In this document: positions 29,719 to 38,604 of the stretch, in pieces | Position numbering within the stretch: position 1 is the stretch's first letter | Layout: each line of letters starts with the position of its first letter | Assembly: GCF_000175615.1 (NCBI RefSeq) | Contig: NZ_ACVO01000024.1 | Location: 58,149-122,148 of the forward strand | Direction of reading: 5' to 3' | From: Rothia mucilaginosa ATCC 25296 | Lineage (GTDB): Bacteria > Actinomycetota > Actinomycetes > Actinomycetales > Micrococcaceae | Length of the DNA: 64,000 nucleotides | Notes under the pieces: generated by a model | Told to the model about the DNA's origin: nothing | The model's database searches: none | The model's input: only the letters and a program-made list of their open reading frames with translations | Position numbers and translations under genes: made by a program

Positions 29719-31464
29719 CTAGCGCAATGCTCGGTGCGCCTGGTCAAAGAACTCACGCTCGTACACGCACGCCGACAGGTACGCCCGCGCCGCACGCACA
29801 CGCTGAGCCGGTGAAGCCGCCTCAAAGGCACGCTCCACCTCCGCGAGGCTACGCGCCACCTCCGCGGCGAACTCTTCCCCACCGTACATGCTCAACCACT
29901 CCGCGTACGGGTGGTCCGCGTGATTCTGCGAGGAGAGCACAGCGCCCACCTCTTCGTACAGCCAGTAGCAGGGAAGAACCGCCGCGGCACCGACCACGTA
30001 GTCATCACCGGCAGCGGAGGCGCGCAGGAAATTCGTGTACCCCATCGTAATCGGCGAGGGCCCACCCAGACGCGCACGGTTCGCCAGCCAGCCCTCGTGC
30101 AGCTGCGATTCGGCGGCAATCGCCTCATGCGCACCGGCGGCCCAGTGCACCTGCGCCTCAGCGATGTCAGCGCGCGCCGAGAGAGTCGCGAGCGCACGCG
30201 AATAATCACGCAGGTAGAGGGCGTCCTGGTCCAGGTAGAAGGCGAACAGGTCCTCGTCGAGGGTTCCGTCACCGAGGGCACGCACGAAGGGCAGGTCCAG
30301 GATCTGGTGCCAGGTTTCGCCACCGGCTGCCCAGAGGGCGGTGGTCCAGGGACCGGCGGGCTTTACGACGGCTTCACCGGCGGGTACGGGGCTGACCGGC
30401 AGCAGACGCTCCGGGCTGGTGCCGTCCAGAGTATTGCCCTCAGAGTCGGTGGTGGCGAGCAGGTGATGCCACGGGTACGCGGAGGCGGCAGCCTCCAGAC
30501 GGCGGGCACGAGCGGCGTGGTCCACCGGGCCGTGACCCTCACCGGAGCCGACCTGCAGACCGGCACCTGCGGCAATGGATTCGTGGAGCCAGCGGGTGCT
30601 CCACTGCAGGGCGCGGTGGGTGTCTTCGCTGGTCAGAACGCCCTGCTCTGCGGTGTGTTCTGCGGCTTCGGTGTGCTGCAGCAGTTCCACGCCCAGGCGG
30701 GTTGCAAGCGAAGAGGACAGGGAGCATCCGGTGCCGTGCGTATTACGGCTGTCCAGACGCGGGGTGCGCACGTGCGCGCAGGTGCCGTCCGGGAAGACCG
30801 CGGTGTTACCGGCGTCCTGACCGCACAGGTGGCCGCCCTTCACAATCACGGTGGTTCCGGTCGCCGCCGCAAGGTTCGCCGCCTGCTCATGCGCCTCATC
30901 GAAAGTCTGGGCGGGTTCCTTCTGGCAGAGCACGGCGAGCTCCGGAATGTTCGGGGTAATCACATTCACGAGCGGCACGAGGTCGCGCAGCGCCTGCTCC
31001 GCTTCTGCCTGTAGCAGGCGGTCACCGCTAGAAGCAATCATGACCGGGTCGAGCACGACCACGGGCACGGGGTGCTCGCTCAGCCAGGTGCGGACGGTGC
31101 GGATCGTGTCTGCGTCGCCGAGCATGCCGATTTTCACGGCGTCAACCGTGACGTCATCAAAAACGGCGGCAAGCTGCGCGGTCAAAAATTCCAGGGGCGG
31201 GGTGAATACTTCACGAACCCCGCACGTGTTTTGGGCGACCAGTGAGGTGGTCACGCACATGCCGTAACCGCCGGATGCGGCAATGGACTTGAGGTCCGCC
31301 TGAATACCCGCACCGCCGGAGGGGTCGGTTCCCGCAATGGAGAGAACCCTCGGTACCCGAGCTGTCTGGGGTGCCCGGGGGTTTCCGGAGGCGCTCACGC
31401 CGGGTACAGGGTTGGAGGGGTTGGTGGGTGCGCACGCGGGCGCAGTAGGCTGCTCTGCCATCAT
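29719..31464 (-). CDS. ThiD-TenA fusion: HMP(-phosphate) kinase with thiaminase II-type domain
   Basis: A 581-residue fusion. The N-terminal domain (about 35-300) is a ribokinase-fold HMP/HMP-phosphate kinase: RVLSIAGTDPSGGAGIQADLKS, DPVMIASSGDRLL and NTHGTGCSLSSSLAT. The C-terminal domain (about 355-580) is TenA: WHQILDLPFVRAL, FYLDQDALYLRDYSRAL and LPCYWLYEEVG, whose C499 would be the catalytic cysteine. TenA releases the pyrimidine from degraded thiamine and ThiD phosphorylates it, so the fusion fits thiamine salvage. An Ala/Pro-rich N-terminus of about 35 residues is extra. Two ATGs are adjacent (31464 and 31461). A TPP riboswitch precedes it. Confidence 0.92.
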   Translation of the reverse strand: MMAEQPTAPACAPTNPSNPVPGVSASGNPRAPQTARVPRVLSIAGTDPSGGAGIQADLKSIAASGGYGMCVTTSLVAQNTCGVREVFTPPLEFLTAQLAAVFDDVTVDAVKIGMLGDADTIRTVRTWLSEHPVPVVVLDPVMIASSGDRLLQAEAEQALRDLVPLVNVITPNIPELAVLCQKEPAQTFDEAHEQAANLAAATGTTVIVKGGHLCGQDAGNTAVFPDGTCAHVRTPRLDSRNTHGTGCSLSSSLATRLGVELLQHTEAAEHTAEQGVLTSEDTHRALQWSTRWLHESIAAGAGLQVGSGEGHGPVDHAARARRLEAAASAYPWHHLLATTDSEGNTLDGTSPERLLPVSPVPAGEAVVKPAGPWTTALWAAGGETWHQILDLPFVRALGDGTLDEDLFAFYLDQDALYLRDYSRALATLSARADIAEAQVHWAAGAHEAIAAESQLHEGWLANRARLGGPSPITMGYTNFLRASAAGDDYVVGAAAVLPCYWLYEEVGAVLSSQNHADHPYAEWLSMYGGEEFAAEVARSLAEVERAFEAASPAQRVRAARAYLSACVYEREFFDQAHRALR

Positions 31465-31471
31465 CGATAAT

Positions 31472-31635
31472 CCCTTCGCTAGTTCGAACTAGAGCAGGTT
31501 CAATGGGTGATTCTCTCAGCCTTGAGTGTTCTTACGCCGTTTCGTGCGCCCGCTGTGCTGTAGCTCTTCGCTGTGCCGTAGCCCTTCGTTGGGCGGGTTA
31601 GCGGGTCGCGGGCGTCTCAAGGCACCCCATATCGC
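31472..31635 (-). promoter_or_regulatory. TPP (THI-box) riboswitch upstream of thiD-tenA
   Basis: On the minus strand the leader has GGGGTGCC (31628-31621), then GGCTGAGAGAATCACCC and TTGAACCTG, then CTAGTTCGAACTAGCGAAGGGA ending near 31471. These are the hallmark conserved elements of the thiamine pyrophosphate riboswitch in the right order. The final AAGGGA lies 5 nt before the start codon, so the ribosome-binding site forms part of the closing stem. This suggests control of translation initiation by TPP. Confidence 0.95.
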
Positions 31636-31790
31636 TCTGCCAGGTTATCACAATGATTCTTAGTAACTAAAAGTTTTGCGGGTGACCAGTGAATCTCTCC
31701 GAAATTTTCGTTTGAGTCTTGCGTTGTTGCAAGGGCTCCCCGCCGCCGATTTCAGCGCACCCTTGTGCGGAAACCATCCGTTAAACGAGT

Positions 31791-31825
31791 AGTGCCCGGC
31801 ACCGCTTCACGCAGTGCCGGGCACT
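31791..31825 (-). terminator. terminator of the ABC exporter operon
   Basis: The 12-bp perfect arms AGTGCCCGGCAC and GTGCCGGGCACT form a hairpin 37 nt past the stop of the second ABC gene. The following minus-strand sequence is only weakly T-rich. Confidence 0.75.
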
Positions 31826-31861
31826 ATCAGCTGGACATATCGCCGGGCATATCCTCCGGGC

Positions 31862-33610
31862 TTAGGTCAGGGCGAAAATCTCTGCCGGTGAACCCTCCGC
31901 AATGATCCTGCCCTCGTGCAGCAGGACCGCGCGGTCAGCCAGCGAGGCGATACGCGCATCGTGCGAAATAATCAGCACCGCACGGTTCGCCAGCACGGCG
32001 CTCAGGGACTCGGTTGCGTCCGCAAGTTCCAGCTGGGTGGTGGATTCGTCCAGAATCACGGCGTGCGGGTCAGCAAGCACAATACGTGCCAGCGCCAGCT
32101 GCTGAATCTGGTCGCGAGTCAGCGGCGAATCCGCGCCGCTGACGACAGTATCCATGCCCTGCGGCAGGTCGCGCCACCAGCGGGCACCGATAGCGTCCAG
32201 CGCCTCGCCCATCTGCTCGACGGTTGCATCCGGCACGACCACCGTAAAGTTATCGGCGAGAGTGCCGAAGAAGACGTGCGCTTCCTGGGTGCAGACCAGC
32301 AGGCGCGGGCGGCCATCGGCGGCGGCATCGGTCGGGAAGTCGCCGTGACCGACCGGGCGACCCATCACGGTGATAGTGCCGTCCAGGGCGGTCAGCGAAC
32401 CACCAATCAGACGAGCCAGGGTGGTCTTACCCGAGCCGGAACGGCCCACCAGGGCAAGCGCCTCACCGCGGCGAATCTTCAGGTTGATACCTTCAAGCAC
32501 CAGGGCGTCCGGCGAGTAGCCATAGGCGACGTGGGAGCAGTCAATGGCATACTCCGGGTTCTTCACGGCTTCATCAGACACGGCGGCGAACGCTTCGGCG
32601 CGGTGCTGTGCACGCTCCTCACGCTGTTTCTTCGCCAGGGAGACCACACCAAACACGCGGCCCATGTTCACGAGCATGATGCGCAGGCTGCTGACGTGGT
32701 TGTTCAGCATGTCGGCGAGGGTTCGCAGGCTGAAAACCATGACCGAGGCAGTCGCTACGGCGCCCCAGCTTGCCCAGCCGAGAGCCACACAGGCGGCACC
32801 CCAGAGCATGCACAGAACCGTGGGAATCCAGGCGTTGATAGCGTCCACGGTGAAGTACAGCTGGCGGATGCGCACCATGCCCAGCTGCGCGGCGAACTGG
32901 CGCTTGTTCTCGCCGGCGAAGGCATCTTCGCGGGCGGTGTGAACGCCCAGCTCACGAATCGTGGAGGTGCCGCGAATGTTCTCGGTCAGCACGCTGTTGA
33001 GGTCGCTCACGCGCTCCTGGGTGGTCTGGTTGCGTGCCGCCATGAGCGGTAGCATCTTCGACATGATGAGGGCAAGACCGGCAATCATGGGCAGCATAAT
33101 CAGACCCATTGCGGGGCTCACAAACGCCAGAGAGATCGTGGAAACCAGGAAGTACAGGACCACGTAGATTGCACCGAGAAGGTCTGTGCTGACAGCATTT
33201 GCTGCCGAGGACAGGTCGTCGGTCACGCGGGTGAGCAGGTCGCCGCTGCCGGCTTCTTCCACGGTGCGTGCGTCTAGGTCGAGGGTGCCGTCGAGGGTGT
33301 CCTGGTTAGCATCACGGGTGACGAGCGCACCCAGTCGGGCCGCACTGTACGAGGAGACCATGAGGGTTATCGCCTGCACGATGAACGCCGCCAGGATAAT
33401 CAGAATCGGCTGCCACGGGTAGCTGGAAAACTTGCCCGCCACCACGTCGTCCACGGTGGCACCAATCTGCAGGGGCACCACCGCACCCATGAGGGTGCTG
33501 ACCATGTAAATGACGAAGGTGTAGAGGGCTCGTCCCTTATGCACTGCGAGGTAGTTCCACATGCGGCGTGCCACGTAGGCGGGGGTTTCGATGGGGAGCT
33601 GCTTTGCCAT
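31862..33610 (-). CDS. ABC exporter subunit with intact Walker A, degenerate signature
   Basis: A 582-residue half-transporter: about six helices (residues 25-320), then an ATPase domain. Walker A is canonical (GRSGSGKT, 389-396), the Q-loop is TQEAHVFFGT, Walker B with catalytic glutamate is VILDES (518-523), and the switch histidine is H550. The family signature LSGGQ is replaced by LTRDQ (497-501). Its gene starts 1 nt after the stop of the partner gene, so the two should form a heterodimer. Their defects are complementary, which predicts one competent ATP site. The substrate is unknown. Confidence 0.88.
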   Translation of the reverse strand: MAKQLPIETPAYVARRMWNYLAVHKGRALYTFVIYMVSTLMGAVVPLQIGATVDDVVAGKFSSYPWQPILIILAAFIVQAITLMVSSYSAARLGALVTRDANQDTLDGTLDLDARTVEEAGSGDLLTRVTDDLSSAANAVSTDLLGAIYVVLYFLVSTISLAFVSPAMGLIMLPMIAGLALIMSKMLPLMAARNQTTQERVSDLNSVLTENIRGTSTIRELGVHTAREDAFAGENKRQFAAQLGMVRIRQLYFTVDAINAWIPTVLCMLWGAACVALGWASWGAVATASVMVFSLRTLADMLNNHVSSLRIMLVNMGRVFGVVSLAKKQREERAQHRAEAFAAVSDEAVKNPEYAIDCSHVAYGYSPDALVLEGINLKIRRGEALALVGRSGSGKTTLARLIGGSLTALDGTITVMGRPVGHGDFPTDAAADGRPRLLVCTQEAHVFFGTLADNFTVVVPDATVEQMGEALDAIGARWWRDLPQGMDTVVSGADSPLTRDQIQQLALARIVLADPHAVILDESTTQLELADATESLSAVLANRAVLIISHDARIASLADRAVLLHEGRIIAEGSPAEIFALT

Positions 33611-33611
33611 G

Positions 33612-35507
33612 CTAGTTCACCTCCTGATTCTGAGTGGTTTCGGTCTGAGCAGTTTCAGACTGAGCGGTTTCCGGGTAGCCGTCGCGTTCCATGCGGCGGG
33701 TCGTCTCCGCGGTCGTGGAGACAACGTAGACCTGCTCCAAATCCTGTAGCAGGCCGGGGTAGCCGACGGGCAGGCGGTCGCTACCGACCTGGGTTTCCAT
33801 CGCATCGTAGATGTAGCGCTGGCTGGGTTCGTCCACGGAGTTCAGCGGCTCGGTCAGGATGAGCACCTGCGCGTCCTGTGCGAGTGCGCGGGCGAGTGCC
33901 AGACGCTGACGCTGACCACCGGAGAGGTTCGCGCCTTCACTGGTGATGCGGGCGGCAAAGTAGTCTTCGGGGTTGCGTCCGCCCAGTCGGTAGGCGATTT
34001 CGCGGGAGTCGGTAATCTTCAGCAGCTCCTGGTCCTTTGCCTGTGCCAGCTCCTCGTCGGGGTTCGGCACGGTGCCCAGGCGCAGGTGCTCCTGCAGGGT
34101 TCCCGCAAAAATCATGGGGTTGGGTTCGCTCAGCAACACGCGGCGGCCGGAGGCGTCCTTGAGGTCCTCTCCCCCACGTCGCAGGGTGCGGGCGAGCGCC
34201 TCGGCATAGTCCTGCGCGGTGAGGTTGTAGTCGCGCGGGTTGACGTACACGATGCGCGGGTTGCTAGCACCGGTGGGGGCGACGGGTACGGGCACCTCGA
34301 AGGTGCTCGCCTCGACTGTTTGTTCGGCGCGTGCCAGCTGCGCCATTTCTTCGTCGGTGCGCGGGCTCTTCAGCACGCCCTGGCGTACGCCCGCGTGGCC
34401 TTCGAGCCGGGCGACCTTGGCGAGCGCAATCTTGGCGTAGCGCCATTCCGTCAGAAAGTTCTGGGTAATCCAGATGGGGCCACCCATCATCGCAATAATG
34501 GAGGCGACGGTCACCAGGGACGCGGCGGGGGTGTCGGAGACCCAGCGGCCATTTTCGACATGGCCGGTGAGGGCGAAGCCGACGCCGAGCAGGGTCACGG
34601 CACCGCCGAGCAGCGCGCGGATGAGGAACATCCAGCGGTGCGTCTTTTCATAGCGCATGTAGCTGTCGAAGACTTCGTCAGTGCCGCGGTGGTAGCGCTC
34701 ACGCATCTGTTCCTCGGCACCGAGGCCGGCGATGGTGCGCAGACCGGTGGCGATGTCGGAGGCGCGTGAGGAGGCTTCGCCATCCTTCTCACGGTATTCG
34801 CCAATCTTGGATTCGAGGAAGGACGAGTACCAGGCAATCACGCCGACCACGATGAGCGTACCGATGAGGGTGACAATCGCGGTGACGGGGTTGATGAGCC
34901 AGAGCTGCACGGCACCGAGGGTCGCGATAATCATGGCATTGACGAATAGCGGCAGTGAGAAGTAGACGGCCGTGATGCGGCGTACGTCTTTGTTCATGAC
35001 GGTGACTGCTTCACCCGCATCAACGGTTGTGCGGGTGCGTCCCATGAGCCGGTTGATATAGATGCGCCAGTCGCGGCCGAGTTCTGCGCTGAGGGTCATG
35101 GAGGTACCCCAGCCGAAGAACTCGTTAATCACGATGAAGGTGATGGATGCGACGACCACCCAGAACATGGGCCAGGCGTCGGGGGCTTTGCCAGCGATGT
35201 GCTGGTTGATGAATTGACCCACCATGACGGGGATCAGGATTGCGCCGATGCCTGCGGTGGTTTCACCCACGATGGGGATTGCCCAGCGGTGCCAGGGGTA
35301 TTTATGTCCGGGCGCGGTGACTCGCAGGGCGAGGCGCTTTTTGAGGGCTTCCTCTTCAGCTTTGCGCAGTTCGCTGCCGGTTATTCCCTGTGCAGATTTT
35401 TTCTGAGCGGCTTTTTCCTGCGTGGTTTTGTTATGCATGGATTCTTCATGCGTGGCTTCTTCACGCGCAGCGTTTTCTTGTGCCTTGTCAGCGTTGTATT
35501 CAGTCAT
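33612..35507 (-). CDS. ABC exporter subunit lacking Walker A, intact LSGGQ
   Basis: A 631-residue half-transporter. A highly charged N-terminus of about 70 residues is followed by about six helices (75-350). The ATPase domain is abnormal: the segment that should hold Walker A is replaced by short linker-like sequence (about 385-450), and the Q-loop reads SEPNPMIFAGT. It keeps a perfect signature LSGGQRQRLALARAL (528-542). Walker B is altered to LILTEPLNSVDE, with no acidic pair, and the switch histidine is missing (VVSTTAE). The frame is continuous, so this is not a simple pseudogene. AGGAG lies 9 nt before the ATG. Confidence 0.85.
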   Translation of the reverse strand: MTEYNADKAQENAAREEATHEESMHNKTTQEKAAQKKSAQGITGSELRKAEEEALKKRLALRVTAPGHKYPWHRWAIPIVGETTAGIGAILIPVMVGQFINQHIAGKAPDAWPMFWVVVASITFIVINEFFGWGTSMTLSAELGRDWRIYINRLMGRTRTTVDAGEAVTVMNKDVRRITAVYFSLPLFVNAMIIATLGAVQLWLINPVTAIVTLIGTLIVVGVIAWYSSFLESKIGEYREKDGEASSRASDIATGLRTIAGLGAEEQMRERYHRGTDEVFDSYMRYEKTHRWMFLIRALLGGAVTLLGVGFALTGHVENGRWVSDTPAASLVTVASIIAMMGGPIWITQNFLTEWRYAKIALAKVARLEGHAGVRQGVLKSPRTDEEMAQLARAEQTVEASTFEVPVPVAPTGASNPRIVYVNPRDYNLTAQDYAEALARTLRRGGEDLKDASGRRVLLSEPNPMIFAGTLQEHLRLGTVPNPDEELAQAKDQELLKITDSREIAYRLGGRNPEDYFAARITSEGANLSGGQRQRLALARALAQDAQVLILTEPLNSVDEPSQRYIYDAMETQVGSDRLPVGYPGLLQDLEQVYVVSTTAETTRRMERDGYPETAQSETAQTETTQNQEVN

Positions 35508-35904
35508 TCAACGTTTCTCCTTTCTCTTACCCTATTCCTTTATCAATGTGGCACGCAACACTAAGAGTGTATTAGGTGGAGCGTGTCGTTATTTTATGCA
35601 ACGTATTTTGGGGCGTGTATCGACCGCACAGTATGAGCCGGCATCAATTGGCGGACTTGAACCTAGGCGGTAATTTATACGGCATGGAGCCCTACGGTGT
35701 GGGGCTCTGCAGCGTGGAGCCTGTACCTTCGACCTTCTGAGCGCAGGATTATGCATCGCTGCACCTAAAGCGCTTTGTTCTACCCTACCTGAACTTTAGG
35801 TTTTCCTGCGTTAGAGCACGCAACTTCGCGCGCCCATGCCGAGTTGTTCCCTCGTAACGATAACGCCCCCGCGCCCGCCCTATTCCCGATAGACTGGAAT
35901 TCTC
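35508..35904. other. 397-bp divergent region between ABC operon and helicase gene
   Basis: It should contain both divergent promoters. No convincing hairpin, operator or small gene was found. Confidence 0.4.
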
Positions 35905-38505
35905 ATGAGTATTTTGAATTTTCTTTCTCCCACGCTGGGTGAGAATCCCGGCGACTACAATCGACGCGATTTTAAGGGCAACCCCCTCACCGCCGAAGAA
36001 ATCTATGAGGCATTCACCGAGTGGATTTCGACCCGCGGCATGACCCTGTACCCCGCCCAGGACGAGGCCGTTCTGAGCATTGCCGCCGGACATAACGTGG
36101 TGCTGGCAACCCCGACCGGTTCCGGTAAGTCCACTGTGGCTGTTGCCGCGCATTTTACGGGCCTGGCGACCGGTCAGCGCTCCTACTACACCGCCCCCAT
36201 TAAGGCGCTGGTGTCTGAGAAGTTCTTTGACCTGATCAATATTTTTGGTGCCGAGAACGTGGGCATGATTACCGGCGACTCCGCCATTAATACGGAGGCG
36301 CCCATTATCTGCTGCACCGCGGAAATTCTCGCCAATATTGCCCTGCGCGAGGGTAAGGACGCGGACCTGTGCCAGGTCATCATGGACGAGTTCCACTTCT
36401 ACTCTGACCCGCAGCGCGGCTGGGCATGGCAGCTTCCTCTGCTGGAGCTTCCGCAGGCGCAGTTCCTGCTGATGAGCGCAACCCTGGGCGATACGACTCG
36501 CTTCCAGGAGGAGATGACGGCGCTGACCGGTCGTGAAAGTGACCTGGTGGCGCATTCTGAGCGTCCCATTCCGCTGCATTTCTACTACTCCACCACCCCG
36601 GTTCAGGAGACAGTGCAGGAGCTCGTGCAGACCAAGCAGACTCCGGTCTACATTGTGCACTTCTCGCAGAAGGCGGCGCTGGAGCAGGCGAACGCGCTGC
36701 TGTCGGTGGCTATTGCTTCGAAGGAAGATAAGGAACGCATCTCCGAGCTGATTGCTAAGTTCCGTTTCGGTCCGGGCTTCGGTAAGGCGCTGAATAAGCT
36801 GGTGCGTGCCGGTATCGGTATTCACCACGCGGGCATGCTGCCCAAGTACCGCCGCCTCGTCGAGCAACTGGCTCAGGAGGGTCTGCTCAAGGTGATTTGC
36901 GGTACCGACACCCTGGGTGTGGGCATTAACGTGCCCATCCGTACCGTGCTGATTACGGCGCTGTCGAAGTTTGACGGTGCCCGTAGCCGCCGTCTGCGTG
37001 CCCGCGAGTTCCACCAGATCGCTGGACGCGCAGGCCGCGCCGGTTTTGATACCGCCGGCACCGTGGTGGTTCAGGCACCCGAGCACGATATTGAGAACGC
37101 TCGCCTGCTGGCGAAGGCTCAGGCGAAGTTCGGTGACGACACCAAGCGCATTAACCAGTCGCTGTCCTCCAAGCGTAAGAAGGCGCCGGAAGGCTTCGTT
37201 GGCTGGTCCGAGAAGACCTTCGAGCAGCTGGTAGAAGCAGCCCCGGAGCCGCTGACCTCCTCCTTCGATATCACCCATTCGATGCTGCTGAACCTGATGC
37301 ACCGCCCGGAGAACCCGGTCATTGCTGCGTACCGCATCATTCAGGAGAACCACGAGAGCCCCGCGCGCCGCCGCGAGCTGCTGCGCAAGGCAATCGGCAT
37401 CTACAAGGAGCTGCTGACCGGCGGCGTGATTGAGCGAACCAACACCCCGGACGAGCACGGCTCCTACCTGCGCCTGACCGAGGACCTGCAGGATAACTTT
37501 GCCCTGAACCAGCCACTGTCCGCTTTTGCGGTCGCCGCGCTGGAACTGCTCGACCCCGAATCGCCCAGCTACGCGCTGGACGCGCTCTCCCTCATCGAGG
37601 CGACCCTGGATTCGCCGAACCAGGTGCTGTACGCGCAGGAGCGCAAGGCGAAGAACGAACTGTCGGCACAGTTGAAGGCGGACGGTGTGGACTACACCGA
37701 ACGCATGAACGAGCTGGACAAGGTCACCTACCCGCAGCCCCTGGCGGAGCTCATCGATCAGGCGTACACAACCTACAAGCAGTCCGCGCCGTGGGTGGCT
37801 CGTTTTGAGCCGCGTCCCAAGTCGATCGTGCGTGACATGTACGAACGCGCGATGGGCTTCAACGACTTCGTGCAGTACTACTCGCTCGAACGTGCCGAGG
37901 GCGTTCTTCTGCGCTACCTCTCTGACGCGTACAAGGCGCTGCGCCACACCATCCCCGATTCTGCCGTGACCGACGAGCTCGACGACATCATCGAGTGGCT
38001 CGGCGAGCTGGTACGCCAGACCGACTCCTCCCTGGTGGACGAATGGGAGAAGCTGGCTGCCGGCGAAGACACCGCGACCATTGCAGCCGAGCACGCCTCC
38101 ATCGAGGAGGAAGAGCCTCCCGCCGTGACGAAAAACCTGCGCGCCTTCCGCGTGATGGTACGCAACGCCCTCTTCCGCCGCGTGGAACTCTTCGCTGACG
38201 AGCGTGACCGCGCCCTGGGCGCCCTCGACGAGTGGTGCGGCTGGGATGCCGACCGCTGGGCAGACGCCATGGACGACTACTTCGACACCTACGACGACAT
38301 CTACACGGACGCCGACGCGCGCTCGCCTCGCCTGGTCAGCATGGATGAGGACACCTCCGCTCATCCGGGCGTGTGGAAGGTTCAGCAGAGCTTCGCCGAC
38401 CCCGAAGATAACTTTGACTTCGGTATTCGTGCCGAGGTTGACCTGGCGGCATCCGATGAGGCGGGTTACCCGGTGCTGAAGATTCTGAGCGTGGGCGAGT
38501 TCTAA
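35905..38505 (+). CDS. Ski2-like DEAD/DEAH-box helicase with DUF3516 C-terminus
   Basis: An 866-residue ATP-dependent helicase. Motif I is TPTGSGKS (69-76), motif II is DEFH (161-164), motif III SAT lies in LLMSATLGD, and motif VI is in FHQIAGRAGRAGFDTAG. The C-terminal 400 residues match the type called DUF3516 in actinobacterial Ski2-like helicases, with a late run of acidic residues. The role is probably RNA or DNA unwinding, and the target is unknown. The Shine-Dalgarno site is weak (GGAATTCTC). It stands alone. The next gene begins 99 nt later and is likely independent. Confidence 0.92.
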   Translation: MSILNFLSPTLGENPGDYNRRDFKGNPLTAEEIYEAFTEWISTRGMTLYPAQDEAVLSIAAGHNVVLATPTGSGKSTVAVAAHFTGLATGQRSYYTAPIKALVSEKFFDLINIFGAENVGMITGDSAINTEAPIICCTAEILANIALREGKDADLCQVIMDEFHFYSDPQRGWAWQLPLLELPQAQFLLMSATLGDTTRFQEEMTALTGRESDLVAHSERPIPLHFYYSTTPVQETVQELVQTKQTPVYIVHFSQKAALEQANALLSVAIASKEDKERISELIAKFRFGPGFGKALNKLVRAGIGIHHAGMLPKYRRLVEQLAQEGLLKVICGTDTLGVGINVPIRTVLITALSKFDGARSRRLRAREFHQIAGRAGRAGFDTAGTVVVQAPEHDIENARLLAKAQAKFGDDTKRINQSLSSKRKKAPEGFVGWSEKTFEQLVEAAPEPLTSSFDITHSMLLNLMHRPENPVIAAYRIIQENHESPARRRELLRKAIGIYKELLTGGVIERTNTPDEHGSYLRLTEDLQDNFALNQPLSAFAVAALELLDPESPSYALDALSLIEATLDSPNQVLYAQERKAKNELSAQLKADGVDYTERMNELDKVTYPQPLAELIDQAYTTYKQSAPWVARFEPRPKSIVRDMYERAMGFNDFVQYYSLERAEGVLLRYLSDAYKALRHTIPDSAVTDELDDIIEWLGELVRQTDSSLVDEWEKLAAGEDTATIAAEHASIEEEEPPAVTKNLRAFRVMVRNALFRRVELFADERDRALGALDEWCGWDADRWADAMDDYFDTYDDIYTDADARSPRLVSMDEDTSAHPGVWKVQQSFADPEDNFDFGIRAEVDLAASDEAGYPVLKILSVGEF

Positions 38506-38604
38506 GGCTCCAATTGAGACTCCGCCCGAGGCTCTGCCCAGATGTTGCCCATAGTGGGCTAGAATACAGAGTATCTATCTATTTGAATGAAAGAAGGTTC
38601 ACCG

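Noticed and set aside
33612-35507. Interpretation of the 631-residue ABC subunit as a pseudogene
   Set aside because: The frame is continuous, has a good ribosome-binding site, keeps a perfect signature motif and is coupled to an intact partner.
35785-38364. A very long open frame on the minus strand opposite the helicase
   Set aside because: It covers the helicase gene almost completely, has no domain pattern or ribosome-binding site, and reflects codon bias of the high-GC plus-strand gene.
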